In this document: piece by piece, positions 26,458 to 36,344 of the stretch
Numbering within the stretch: the stretch's first letter is position 1
Layout: each line of letters opens with the position of its first letter
Origin: Myxococcales bacterium
Lineage (GTDB): Bacteria; Myxococcota_A; Polyangia; Polyangiales; Polyangiaceae
Reading direction: 5' to 3'
NCBI GenBank assembly: GCA_004193285.1
Contig: SECP01000045.1
Span: 1 to 64,000, forward strand
Length of the DNA: 64,000 nt
Notes under the pieces: generated by a model
Seen by the model: only the letters and a program-made list of their open reading frames with translations
Database searches by the model: none
Told to the model about the DNA's origin: nothing
Program-made: the position numbers and the translations under genes

Positions 26458-28260
26458 CTAGCAACCGCCGAAACACGACGCGAGCTGCCGAGCCGCGCCT
26501 ATCGCGGATTGTGTGCGGCCGCTTTCGCACAGGGCCGAGCACTCGTGCGGCAGATTACAGTTCGCCGCCTGCCGCACGCATTGAACGATTTGCGCGCAAC
26601 CATTGCTCGCGTCGCACGTTGCCACGGGCGCCGCGCAATCAGCGCACTTGTTCGGTCGGCATTCGCACACTTCGTAGCTGGGGCTCCCGGGGAACGACGG
26701 CGGCCCCGGGTTCTCGAGCGTGTCGAGTGCCGTGCAAGACAGCATGGTGTCGTAGCCGGAGCCGCCGGTGCACTTGTCGTTGTTATCCCCGCCGTCGAGC
26801 ACGTCGTCCCCGGCCTCCCCGAACAGCTGATCATCGCCAGCCTCGCCGGTCAGGATGTCGTTGTCGTCGCCGCCGTACAGGATGTCCTGACCTTGGCCTC
26901 CGACCAAAGTGTCCAACCCGCCCTCGCCGCGCAGTAGATCGTCGCCGTCGTTGCCGGAGAGTAGGTCGTCGCCGATTCCGCCGAACAGTTGATCTTGACC
27001 AGGGCCGGCCCAAACGAGGTCGTTTCCTGCACCTGCGCGCAATATGTCGTCACCATCTCCGCCGCTAATGACGTCGTCGCCCCCGCCACCATCGATTTGA
27101 TCTTGGCCTCTGAGGCCGAGGATGCAGTCGGGGCCCGATGACCCGACCAGGTTGTCATTGTTTGCGCTGCCGACCAGCACATTGGACCCGACCGGACAGC
27201 AAGACGCGTCGTCCTTCAAGCTCGCCGTGACGACTTGCTGGGCGACGGTCTCGTTGCCGCGAGCGTCGCGAGCGGTCCAACTCACCACTGTCGTACCCGC
27301 CGCAAACTTCGCAGGCGCGTCGCTGGTGACCTCTACTTCCCCGCAGTTGTCTACAGCGGTTGCCACGCCGATGTTCAAGCCACCGCAGCTGGAGGTCTTG
27401 ATGTCGCTCGGAACGAACGTGAATACCGGCGGAGCTTCGTCCGGCGACACGTTGACGACGAAGGAATCCACGGCGAGCGCACCGAAGAAGTCTTGAACGC
27501 TCGCTTGCACGAAGTGCGCTCCTGGTGCTAGCGAGGCGAAGCCCGCGGGCGCGAAACCCTGGTTCACGCCGTCGATTGCCCAAGCGGGAGCGAACACATC
27601 GTCGTTGGGGGCCGGTGTGGCGTCCGTCACGGACGCGACCAGCGGAATGGGCTCGCACTCGAGCGCTTGGAGCGTCTTCTCTATCGAGATTTTCGGAGGT
27701 ACGTTCACGAACGGAGACTGCGCTTGGGCTGCCACGGCCGCCGCGACGTCGAAACCCTCGAGAGAGCCCTGGAAGGAGCCGGTGAGGCTCATCTGCTGCG
27801 AAGCGACATCAAGCTGAATCAGCACCGGCGCCGCTACGGACCCGATGCCTCCCGCGCGGTCGTCCCCGACGGTCACGGCAAAGCCGATGGGGGTACCGGC
27901 CGGTAGTCGGATGCCGCCCCCGTCGTCGACGACGTTAACGGGACCGGTCGTGATGAATTGCCCGTTCGTTACGTTTTCGTCCTTGAACGAGAAGTCGGTC
28001 ACCTCGATCACGAGCTTCTTGAGCACGTACGAACACGGCGGCGCGACGTTTGGGTCGCAATTGGGGTCGTTGGCTTGGAGCACCACCTTTCCAGCCTTTA
28101 TCGTGGAGTTGACGGCGGAGCCGTCCACCACCACGAGGGTGGAGCCGGCGGGATCCACCTCCAGGAGCGCGACGATGTCGCTACGAACAGCAGCATTCAA
28201 AGTGCCTTGCGTCGCGATCACGGCGCAGGTCAGAAAGATCGCAGAAATGGACTTGGTCAT
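26458..28260 (-). CDS. Sec-signal RTX protein with Cys-rich C-terminal module, paralog 1
   Basis: MTKSISAIFLTCAVIATQGTLNAA signal; HYR-like domain; RTX repeats GGGGDDVISGGDGDDILRAGAGNDLVWAG...; C-term CAQIVQCVRQAANCNLPHECSALCESGRTQSAIGAARQLASCFGGC. Confidence 0.88.
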   Translation of the reverse strand: MTKSISAIFLTCAVIATQGTLNAAVRSDIVALLEVDPAGSTLVVVDGSAVNSTIKAGKVVLQANDPNCDPNVAPPCSYVLKKLVIEVTDFSFKDENVTNGQFITTGPVNVVDDGGGIRLPAGTPIGFAVTVGDDRAGGIGSVAAPVLIQLDVASQQMSLTGSFQGSLEGFDVAAAVAAQAQSPFVNVPPKISIEKTLQALECEPIPLVASVTDATPAPNDDVFAPAWAIDGVNQGFAPAGFASLAPGAHFVQASVQDFFGALAVDSFVVNVSPDEAPPVFTFVPSDIKTSSCGGLNIGVATAVDNCGEVEVTSDAPAKFAAGTTVVSWTARDARGNETVAQQVVTASLKDDASCCPVGSNVLVGSANNDNLVGSSGPDCILGLRGQDQIDGGGGDDVISGGDGDDILRAGAGNDLVWAGPGQDQLFGGIGDDLLSGNDGDDLLRGEGGLDTLVGGQGQDILYGGDDNDILTGEAGDDQLFGEAGDDVLDGGDNNDKCTGGSGYDTMLSCTALDTLENPGPPSFPGSPSYEVCECRPNKCADCAAPVATCDASNGCAQIVQCVRQAANCNLPHECSALCESGRTQSAIGAARQLASCFGGC

Positions 28261-28278
28261 GGCAATTGCTTCCTAGGC

Positions 28279-28845
28279 TCACTCGACGCGAACGAATGCA
28301 CTTGCGAGCTCCACGCCGCCGAATGACAGCGCGTATCTGTAGAAACCGGCAACCTCTCCGGGGGCGTCGCCAATGCGGTCTTCCAAGAACACGGGCTGAC
28401 ACAGGCATTTGTCTTGAGCTGCGACGTTGAATGTCCCGAGAGGGACCGCAGCTGCGCACGTACTAGCGTTCGTACACTGCGCCCTCGACCAACTCACGAC
28501 CTGCGGGCCTGCCGGGTCCGAAGACTTGTTACACATGCCACGCCAAAGCAGGATGGGCTGATTGACCTTTAGCGAGCCAAGTACCGCAGGCTTGTGCGGC
28601 GTAGGGCCCGAAGCCGATTCTTGTGAGTAATACAGAGTCGTATTGTCGGCTTGAACGGCTCCGTCGCCATTCGCGCAGTCCTTCGTGGTCGCGGCCGTTC
28701 CCCAGTCCGCGGACGGAGTCGTGGTTGCATCGCCGGGGGTCTTGACGTCGACGCGGCAGGCCGGCCCAGAACAAGGCGCATCGCCACAGGCAGTGGTTGC
28801 GGCGAGCAGCAGCGCGCACACGAGTATCGATGAAACATAACGCAT
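28279..28845 (-). CDS. Putative lipoprotein, partner of RTX paralog 1
   Basis: MRYVSSILVCALLLAATTACGDAPCSG lipobox; 18 nt before the RTX paralog 1 start. Confidence 0.75.
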   Translation of the reverse strand: MRYVSSILVCALLLAATTACGDAPCSGPACRVDVKTPGDATTTPSADWGTAATTKDCANGDGAVQADNTTLYYSQESASGPTPHKPAVLGSLKVNQPILLWRGMCNKSSDPAGPQVVSWSRAQCTNASTCAAAVPLGTFNVAAQDKCLCQPVFLEDRIGDAPGEVAGFYRYALSFGGVELASAFVRVE

Positions 28846-29010
28846 GGTGTTTCTCTTCAAATCACTAGTTCGCGGCATGTTGTCCGCGTGATGATTCCGG
28901 GCGTATCAGAGGCGTAGCTACACCTCCGGCGCACGGTTCGATCAGTTCTCTATTGAGGCTCAGCCCCGAAGTCACTCTTGAGGGGCAGTCCGGGAGGAGT
29001 GAGGACCTAG

Positions 29011-29574
29011 CTAGTCTTGCTCTTCCAAATACTTGTCGGCGGCTTCTTCCTTTTCGCGGGGTAAAGCCGTATGGAGCGACAGCCTGAACTGACGCTGGAG
29101 CTCGTGGCGCTTGATGGTACGCGCCGGCTCTGGGTACTTTTCGAGCAGGGCTTGGCCGCTGGCGAACGCTTCAATTAAACTCTTTGCCTTGCGTTGCTCG
29201 AGCTCGGTGAGGTCCAAAACGCGAGTGAGCCTTTTCATCTCATTATCCGTATTGGGGGGAATCCTGACGTGCCGATCGGCGTCCGTGACGTGCGGATTTC
29301 CTTCCACGACGAAGGACGCCGGATCGGTCTTGATTCGTTCCAACTTCTGCGCCAAGGCATACTTCACCGCCGCTCGCTCTATTGTCGAGAGTGGCGTCGA
29401 CGACGACTCGCTACCTCTGTCGGACTTCAACGTCCTCTTGGGGAGTGGCGAGTCGCTCGCCCCAAGACGGGTTGCTCCACCGATGGACACGTATGCCCCT
29501 GCTGCCACGCCGATGATGGCGACGGCGCTCCAAATAGCGCGATTCATGAACTTCCTCCCGCTCGTGTCAAGCAC
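29011..29574 (-). CDS. Hypothetical secreted/anchored protein
   Basis: MNRAIWSAVAIIGVAAGAYVSIGGATRLG N-terminal hydrophobic segment (ATG near 29544); charged helical remainder. Confidence 0.55.
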   Translation of the reverse strand: MLDTSGRKFMNRAIWSAVAIIGVAAGAYVSIGGATRLGASDSPLPKRTLKSDRGSESSSTPLSTIERAAVKYALAQKLERIKTDPASFVVEGNPHVTDADRHVRIPPNTDNEMKRLTRVLDLTELEQRKAKSLIEAFASGQALLEKYPEPARTIKRHELQRQFRLSLHTALPREKEEAADKYLEEQD

Positions 29575-30185
29575 GAGTCACTGGTCCCGCGTTTCGGCAC
29601 CTTAGTGTTCGGGTGCAAGTTGGTCAAGCAGCATATCGAATACGCTCGAATGAGATCGATGCGATGAACGCTTCTGCAAGTTGGAAGCCGTGATCACATC
29701 AAAACAAATCGTTCGTGCGCAAACCTTCTGCGGACTCCACTCCAGAGACGTCAAAACACATTCTGCATTGCTCCGGATGCGACCGCGAAAGCTTCGCACT
29801 CGGTATTGCCGGTAAACTGCCGTTAGCGGACAACGTCGACGCGGCGCAGGAGGTTATCGAGGTTGTGTCGGCCTCGTTGAGCCGGCGCAAGTCCGATTCC
29901 ATCATCATCAAGATGATGCTTTCGCAAAGGCGCGAGTTTCAATCCGTACCGCCATTGGCTAGAGCGGGCGCCACACTAGCTATCGGCCGCACACGCGCGC
30001 AGCACCAGGCGCGAGCAAAGAGAGAGACGGTCAACGTAGCAACGGCAACGGCGCCTCAAGCCTCGGCCGCTTGCGAATGCTTTCTTCGTCATCAGTGGTG
30101 AACGAGCCCGCCTTAGACTGGCCGAAGTACCGCCCACCGTGAGGCGGGGGGCCCGTCCCCAAATCAGACAGGAGCACGAACTATG

Positions 30186-30208
30186 CCGGCCTTAGGGGCC
30201 TAGGCCGG
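30186..30208. terminator. Perfect 7-bp inverted repeat, possible terminator
   Basis: CCGGCCT-TAGGGGCCT-AGGCCGG; no convincing U-tract. Confidence 0.3.
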
Positions 30209-30471
30209 TACGCGCGTCTGGACATGAATACTGGTAGTAGTCCGTCGCTTCGGACGCGAGGGGTAGCGGGGTTCGGTGCAAAGCTTGCGCGCGCTTGGGG
30301 CCCAACGCAAAGACTGCGTGTGGCCCACTGCGCCGGGGCAAACCGCGCGCAGGCATTCCTGGCGCACGACCTGAGTGGCGCGTTACTTGCTGAACACGGC
30401 GGGCGCAGCGAAATGGCCGAGCGCCGGCTGGGGCTTCGAGACCGAGCTCCAAAGAAGCTGCTCCAGGATGT

Positions 30472-30939
30472 TCAAAGTTCCGCGAAAGCGCCACCGCTAG
30501 TGCAGCTCGTTGGCTCGCAGCGCCAGTCATCGAGAATTCGGAGTAGGGTCGGCGAGAGCTCGTCGAGCCGAAGTGGCTTGTCGAGCACGGCCCTGACGCC
30601 GAGCCGTCGGGCCTGCTCACGAGTTTGGGCGTCGGCAAAAGACGTCATCAGAACGATCGGCGTGGTGGTCAGCCGACGGCGCGCGCCAATTATGACATCC
30701 AACGGATTGAAATAGGGCATGTTGATGTCGGATAGGATGATGTCGAAAGGAGCAGGATCTCCCTCCTCCGTAGCGTCATCAATCAACCGTTCGAGCAGCT
30801 CCTTGCCATCGCACGCTTGGGTGACTTCGAATCCGGCGTCTTGGAGCGTCAAAGCGAACAGCGTCCTCAGATCGCTGTCGTCTTCCGCTAGTAGAATCCG
30901 GGCTGGCGAGCGGCTTGGTGGTGCCCGGTTACTCATCAT
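30472..30939 (-). CDS. Single-domain response regulator
   Basis: RILLAEDDSDLRTLFALTLQDAGFEVTQACDG...DIILSDINMPYFNPLDVI...PIVLMTSFADAQTREQARRLGVRAVLDKPLRLDEL: DD, phospho-acceptor D, T/S, K present; start approximate within ORF 30472..30972. Confidence 0.9.
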   Translation of the reverse strand: MMSNRAPPSRSPARILLAEDDSDLRTLFALTLQDAGFEVTQACDGKELLERLIDDATEEGDPAPFDIILSDINMPYFNPLDVIIGARRRLTTTPIVLMTSFADAQTREQARRLGVRAVLDKPLRLDELSPTLLRILDDWRCEPTSCTSGGAFAEL

Positions 30940-31163
30940 AGTGCGATCAGCTGCAAGAAGACGCCCACTCACGCCTGCGCCGCGATATCGCAGTTATATC
31001 GACTGTATGGCACTGATTTACGTCTGCCGACCGCAAAACTCTTGGGGCGAAATGAACAGTTCGGACCTTACGATCTCAGCCGTGAGCCCCTTCGTTTCGA
31101 GCGGCTCCTTTGGCGAGGGGCCCGAGCGTGCGGTGGTCGTTGTCAGAGCTACCTGAGGGGCGC

Positions 31164-32405
31164 ATGAGTTGGTTTGGTAAGAATCGAATGCTGTGCGAGT
31201 TCATCATCACGAACCGCGACCAGATCATCGAACGTGCTCGCCAGCGCGCTCGCAGCGGAAATGCGCTCAAAGTCCCCGAGGCGAGGCTGGATTTCGGTGT
31301 CCATCTGCTTGTGACTCAGCTGGTCGAGGCACTAGCCGGCGAGGAATCGTCGCTGCACCTGGCCGGAGGCCCACCCATCCCCACGCGCCTCACTTCGACA
31401 CGAGTCAATTCTGCGTCGAACTCGGAGTTTCATGAAATGCTGAAAGGCGGCTGCAGCGTCGAGCAGCTCGTTCACGGTTACAGAGACGTGTTTCAAGCCG
31501 TCTCGGGACTCGCGCATGAGTTGGAGGCGCCAATCAGCCTTCAAGAACTTCACGTGTTCAACCGATGCTTGGACCTGGCAATAGCGGGCGCGGTGGCCGT
31601 GTATGGGAAGCCCCGCGAGCGCACCTCAACTTGCGAAGGCACCGAGCGGGTGGGCGACTCTGCTGACGAGTTGCGCGATCTGCTCAACGCCGCAGTCCTG
31701 TCGTTCGGCGTGATTCAGCGAGGCGCCGTCGGGCTAGGCGGTAGCACGAGCGCCGCGCAACCACGCAGCTTGGCGGGGCTGCGCGGTCTAGCGGAGCGCT
31801 CGTTAACCGAGGTGCGGCTCGCGTCCGGTCAAACTCGGCTCGAGCCACTGCGCTTGGCGGAGCTCATCGAGGAGGTTCGGATGAGCGCCGAGCTGGAAGC
31901 CGAAGGTCATCACTTGCGGCTCGAAGTCGTCAAAGTGCAGCCGGACCTCGTCGTCGAGGCGGACCGTCAGCTCCTGTCATCGGCGCTCTCCAACCTGGTT
32001 CAGAACGGATTCGAATACAGCCCCGCGGGCGGCACTGTGCGTCTGCGTACGCACGCGACCGAGGCACGAGTTCTGATCGAGGTCTCCGACTCGCGCGGCG
32101 GGCTTCCTCCCGACATGGCGGATGCGCTGTGTCGGCGGTTCGAGGGCGGCGGGGGCACGGGACGAGGCCTTGGTTTGGGGCTCTCGATGGCATTGAACGC
32201 GGTCCGGGTTCAATCGGGGCAACTCCTCGTTCGGAACGTCCCTGGCAAAGGTTGTGTCCTCACGATCGTGCTCCCGCGACGGACGCGGGGGAGCCTCTTC
32301 CAGGTCTTACCCCACGGCAGGTACGGCCCTGGCCCAAGCTCGGACCACGAGCGCGGCCGGGGCGCCCACTTTGGGGGACCCCGCGCGCAGGTGGGCGCCG
32401 TCTGA
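31164..32405 (+). CDS. Histidine-kinase-like protein with HATPase domain and degenerate H-box (HELRN to DELRD)
   Basis: N-terminal RsbRD/globin-sensor-like helical domain; SADELRDLLNAAVLSFGVIQ in the H-box position; SNLVQNGFEYSPAGG N-box; DSRGGLPPDMADALCRRFEGGGGTGRGLGLGLSMALNAV G-boxes. Confidence 0.85.
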   Translation: MSWFGKNRMLCEFIITNRDQIIERARQRARSGNALKVPEARLDFGVHLLVTQLVEALAGEESSLHLAGGPPIPTRLTSTRVNSASNSEFHEMLKGGCSVEQLVHGYRDVFQAVSGLAHELEAPISLQELHVFNRCLDLAIAGAVAVYGKPRERTSTCEGTERVGDSADELRDLLNAAVLSFGVIQRGAVGLGGSTSAAQPRSLAGLRGLAERSLTEVRLASGQTRLEPLRLAELIEEVRMSAELEAEGHHLRLEVVKVQPDLVVEADRQLLSSALSNLVQNGFEYSPAGGTVRLRTHATEARVLIEVSDSRGGLPPDMADALCRRFEGGGGTGRGLGLGLSMALNAVRVQSGQLLVRNVPGKGCVLTIVLPRRTRGSLFQVLPHGRYGPGPSSDHERGRGAHFGGPRAQVGAV

Positions 32406-32729
32406 TTGAGTCAGCCGCGGTACGGAAGTTGCTGCGGTGGCGCGCGAGCGCCTATTGACGAACCGTACCTCCGCTGCCTCAAGTTCACCCCAGCTCTGGC
32501 GTACGAGGTCGGCGAAGGAGGTGGCGCGCGCCCCTCATGCCAGTATCGAGCGGGGGCTGGGTACCGCTGATGCCGCTGCGTACCCGACCGTCGTGCCGTC
32601 GAGCATGAGCGGCTGCGAGTCGCCTCGGTCCGCGTCGTAGAGCTCGCGCGGCGCTCGCGCGCGTTCGGCAAGCCACCATCATACGGGCCGTGACGCTCGT
32701 TCCTGCAATTCCCTACGAACTCCAAACGA

Positions 32730-33563
32730 ATGACGACAAACGCCCTCACGCCAGAACTCCTTCATCGCATGAACGCCTATTGGCGCGCGGCGAACTACCT
32801 CTCCGTCGGTCAGATTTACCTCTGCGACAACCCGCTGCTCAAACGGCCGCTCGTGCTCGGTGATGTGAAGCACATGTTGCTCGGACATTGGGGCACGACG
32901 CCCGGGCAGAACTTCGTCTATGTGCATCTGAATCGGGTCATCAAAAAGTACGACCTCGACATGATTTACGTTTCCGGGCCAGGGCACGGGGGGCCCGCGG
33001 TGGTGGCCAATACCTACCTGGAGGGCAGTTACACCGAAGTTTACCCGCATGTCGGCCAAGACGAGGCTGGTTTGCAGAAGCTCTTCCTCCAGTTTTCCTT
33101 CCCGGGGGGCATCCCGAGTCACGCATCGCCAGAGTGCCCGGGCTCGATCCACGAGGGCGGCGAGTTGGGGTACTCACTGAGCCACGCCTTTGGGGCGGTG
33201 TTCGACAATCCCGCGCTCGTCGTCGCGTGCGTCGTCGGCGATGGAGAGGCCGAGACGGGACCGCTCGCCACGGCTTGGCATTCGAACAAGTTTCTCGATG
33301 CCGCGAGCGACGGCGCCGTGCTCCCGATTCTCCATCTCAACGGCTACAAGATCGCCAGCCCCACGTTGCTTGCCCGCATTACGCATGAAGAGCTGGAACA
33401 GCTGTTCCGCGGCTACGGGTGGACGCCGCTGTTCGTCGAGGGGCACGACCCCGAGCTGATGCACGAGGCCATGGCTAGCGCGCTCGACACCGCCGTCCAG
33501 CAGATTAAAGCAATCCAGAAGGATGCCCGAGCCGGAGTGCCGGCCGTCCGCGCTGGCCCATGA
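32730..33563 (+). CDS. xfp: Phosphoketolase N-terminal part (XFP_N-like, TPP-binding region)
   Basis: [89 protein letters not shown]; stops at TGA within ATGA. Confidence 0.9.
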   Translation: MTTNALTPELLHRMNAYWRAANYLSVGQIYLCDNPLLKRPLVLGDVKHMLLGHWGTTPGQNFVYVHLNRVIKKYDLDMIYVSGPGHGGPAVVANTYLEGSYTEVYPHVGQDEAGLQKLFLQFSFPGGIPSHASPECPGSIHEGGELGYSLSHAFGAVFDNPALVVACVVGDGEAETGPLATAWHSNKFLDAASDGAVLPILHLNGYKIASPTLLARITHEELEQLFRGYGWTPLFVEGHDPELMHEAMASALDTAVQQIKAIQKDARAGVPAVRAGP

Positions 33564-35089
33564 TCGTCCTGCGCTCACCCAAGGGCTGGACGGGACCCAA
33601 GTACGTGGGTGGCCTACGCAATGAGGGAAGCTTTCGCTCGCATCAGGTGCCACTCCACCCCGCGGCGCACCCCGAGCATCTCGCCCTGCTAGAGGACTGG
33701 CTCAAAGGCTACGAGCCAGAGGAGCTGTTCGACGCGCAGGGTCGCTTGAAGCCAGAGTTGGCCGAGCTCGCACCCCGAGGTCAGCGACGCATGGGAGCGA
33801 ATCCACACGCCAACGGCGGCTTGTTGCTGCAGGACCTGCGGATGCCGGACTTTAGGGCCTATGCGGTCGACGTGCCTTCGCCTGGTACGGGGGGCACCGG
33901 GGACACCCGGGCGCTCGGACCATTCTTGCGGGACGTGTCGAAGCTCAACGAGCAGCAGCGCAACTTCCGAGTCTTCGGACCGGACGAGACGATTTCCAAC
34001 GGCCTAGGAGCTCTGTTCGAAGCTACCAACCGGCAGTGGGCCGCAGGGATCGAGCCGCACGACGAGTTTCTCGCGCCCAGCGGCCGGGTTCTGGACTCGA
34101 TGCTTAGCGAACATCAATGCGAAGGTTGGCTCGAGGGTTATCTGCTCACGGGGCGCCACGGAGTCTTCAACTCGTACGAAGCGTTCATCCACCTCGTCGA
34201 TTCGATGTTCAATCAACACGCAAAATGGTTGAAAATAACCAGTCGTCTGCCATGGCGTCGCAAGATTGCCTCGTTGAATTACCTGCTGTCATCCCACGTG
34301 TGGCGCCAGGATCACAACGGGTTCACGCACCAGGACCCCGGCTTCATCGATCACGTGATGAACAAGAAAGCCGAGGTCGTGCGCATCTATTTGCCACCGG
34401 ATGCCAACTGTCTACTGTCGGTAATGGATCACTGCTTGCGTAGTCGCCACTACGTGAACTTGGTGATTGCGGGCAAGCACCCCGCGCCCCAGTGGCTGGC
34501 GATGGACGCAGCCGCCAAGCATTGCGCGGAGGGGATTGGAGTATGGCAATGGGCTAGCGGCGATCCGAGCACCCCCCCCGATGTTGTCATGGCCTGCTGT
34601 GGCGACGTCCCGACCATGGAGACATTGGCGGCTGTCTCCATCTTGCGTGAGCACCTGCCCGACGTGAATATTCGCCTGGTCAATGTTGTCGACCTGATGC
34701 GGCTCCAGCCGGATTCAGAGCATCCACACGGGCTCAACGATAGCGAATTCGACGAGCTTTTTACCAAGGACAAGCCGGTCGTCTTCGCGTTCCATGGCTA
34801 CCCGTGGCTCATCCACCGGCTCACGTATCGGCGAGCGAACCACCACAACATTCACGTACGCGGCTACAAAGAAGAGGGAACCATCACCACGCCGTTCGAC
34901 ATGACGGTCCTCAACGACATGGACCGCTTTCATCTCGTGATGGATGCCATCCATCGGCTGCCGAAGACTGGCGACAGTGGCATCCGCCTGAAGCAGAAGC
35001 TGGAGCGTAAGCTGCTCGACCATAGGCAGTACATCGGACAGTACGGTGAGGACATGCCGGAGATTCGCGATTGGAAATGGCAGGGGTAA
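33560..35089 (+). CDS. xfp: Phosphoketolase middle and C-terminal part
   Basis: [18 protein letters not shown]...[21 protein letters not shown]...[28 protein letters not shown]...[23 protein letters not shown]...[26 protein letters not shown]; begins at ATG overlapping the upstream stop. Confidence 0.9.
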   Translation: MIVLRSPKGWTGPKYVGGLRNEGSFRSHQVPLHPAAHPEHLALLEDWLKGYEPEELFDAQGRLKPELAELAPRGQRRMGANPHANGGLLLQDLRMPDFRAYAVDVPSPGTGGTGDTRALGPFLRDVSKLNEQQRNFRVFGPDETISNGLGALFEATNRQWAAGIEPHDEFLAPSGRVLDSMLSEHQCEGWLEGYLLTGRHGVFNSYEAFIHLVDSMFNQHAKWLKITSRLPWRRKIASLNYLLSSHVWRQDHNGFTHQDPGFIDHVMNKKAEVVRIYLPPDANCLLSVMDHCLRSRHYVNLVIAGKHPAPQWLAMDAAAKHCAEGIGVWQWASGDPSTPPDVVMACCGDVPTMETLAAVSILREHLPDVNIRLVNVVDLMRLQPDSEHPHGLNDSEFDELFTKDKPVVFAFHGYPWLIHRLTYRRANHHNIHVRGYKEEGTITTPFDMTVLNDMDRFHLVMDAIHRLPKTGDSGIRLKQKLERKLLDHRQYIGQYGEDMPEIRDWKWQG

Positions 35090-36210
35090 TGCGCGTCTTG
35101 GTGCTCAACACGGGCTCGAGCAGTCTGAAATGGACGCTGCTGGCGGCCGATAAGCGTATCTTGGCCGGAGGAAGCGAACCTTGGCGGGCGGAAGACAGCG
35201 CGACTCGTGGCGGTCAGGTCCGGGCCGCGCTTGAGCAGGCGGCTCCGTTCGACGTCGTGGGTCACCGCGTGGTGCACGGCGGAAAGCGCTTCCAGCAAGC
35301 CGTCGCCATCGACGCGAGCACGCGGGAAGCGCTGGAGGAGCTTTCGGCTTTCGACCCGGAGCACATGCAAGCCGCGCTGATGGCAATCGACGCCGTTACG
35401 GCCTCCTTCCCTGCCGTTGCGCAAGTCGCAGCGTTCGATACCGCGTTCCATGCAACCCTGCCCGAAGCATCTGCCGGTTACGGCCTGCCCCAGGAATGGA
35501 GCGAGCGCTGGGGCCTGCGCCGGTTCGGCTTCCATGGTCTGAGCGTGGCGTACGCGGTCGAGCGGGTGGGCGAGCTGCTTGGTGCGATCCCCCGGTATCT
35601 GATCGTCTGCCACTTGGGGAGCGGTTGCTCAGTCACGGCAGTGGAAGGCGGGCGGTCGGTCGACACCACCATGGGGTTCTCTCCGCTCGAGGGCTTGATG
35701 ATGGCCACACGCTCAGGCTCAATCGATCCGGGGTTGCTGCTCTATCTCCAGGAGCACTGCCACGTCGGCATCGCGGAGCTTCGCGAGACTCTGACCAAGC
35801 GCTCCGGCCTCCGCGGCGTCTCGGGCATCTCTGGAGATCTCAGGCAGGTGCTCGAGGCGGCCGACGGTGGGTCGGTGCACGCGAAGCTCGCCTACGAGCG
35901 CTTCGTGCTCTCCATTCGCCGAGCGCTGGGCGCGATGGCCGGCGTCCTTGGCGGTGCCGACGCCCTCGTCTTCACCGGCGGCATCGGGGAAAACAGCGCG
36001 AGGCTTCGTCGAGATTGCGTGAGCGCCTTGCGATTCGCGGGGCTCGAGCTCGCTGAGGGACCCAATGTCTCGAGCGATTCAGACGGAGATATCGCCACGA
36101 CCGGGTCGCGCGTTCGCTGCCTGGTCGTCCGCGCTCGCGAGGACCTAACGATTCTGAAGAAGGTGCTTCGCCTCGCTGAGCGCGTAGAGCGCCATCAATT
36201 CCGTGAATAG
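35089..36210 (+). CDS. ackA: Acetate kinase
   Basis: [121 protein letters not shown] overlap with phosphoketolase. Confidence 0.95.
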   Translation: MRVLVLNTGSSSLKWTLLAADKRILAGGSEPWRAEDSATRGGQVRAALEQAAPFDVVGHRVVHGGKRFQQAVAIDASTREALEELSAFDPEHMQAALMAIDAVTASFPAVAQVAAFDTAFHATLPEASAGYGLPQEWSERWGLRRFGFHGLSVAYAVERVGELLGAIPRYLIVCHLGSGCSVTAVEGGRSVDTTMGFSPLEGLMMATRSGSIDPGLLLYLQEHCHVGIAELRETLTKRSGLRGVSGISGDLRQVLEAADGGSVHAKLAYERFVLSIRRALGAMAGVLGGADALVFTGGIGENSARLRRDCVSALRFAGLELAEGPNVSSDSDGDIATTGSRVRCLVVRAREDLTILKKVLRLAERVERHQFRE

Positions 36211-36344
36211 TTCGGATGTGCCCTTCCGTTCTATCTTGAAGCCGTCGAATATTGCACGAGAGAAAAGACAGGGCGCATCACATGTATCATCGCCTGTGAG
36301 GCTGAAGGAAGCGAAGCGGGCTCTACCAAGCAGGAGTTCCGCGG

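Noticed and set aside
29715-30101. 128-aa plus-strand ORF between the RTX run and the response regulator
   Set aside because: Partly protein-like (CSGCDRESFALGIAGKLPLADNVDAAQEVIEVVSASLSRRKSDSIIIKMM) but no recognisable family, and the remainder is low quality; not enough support to annotate.
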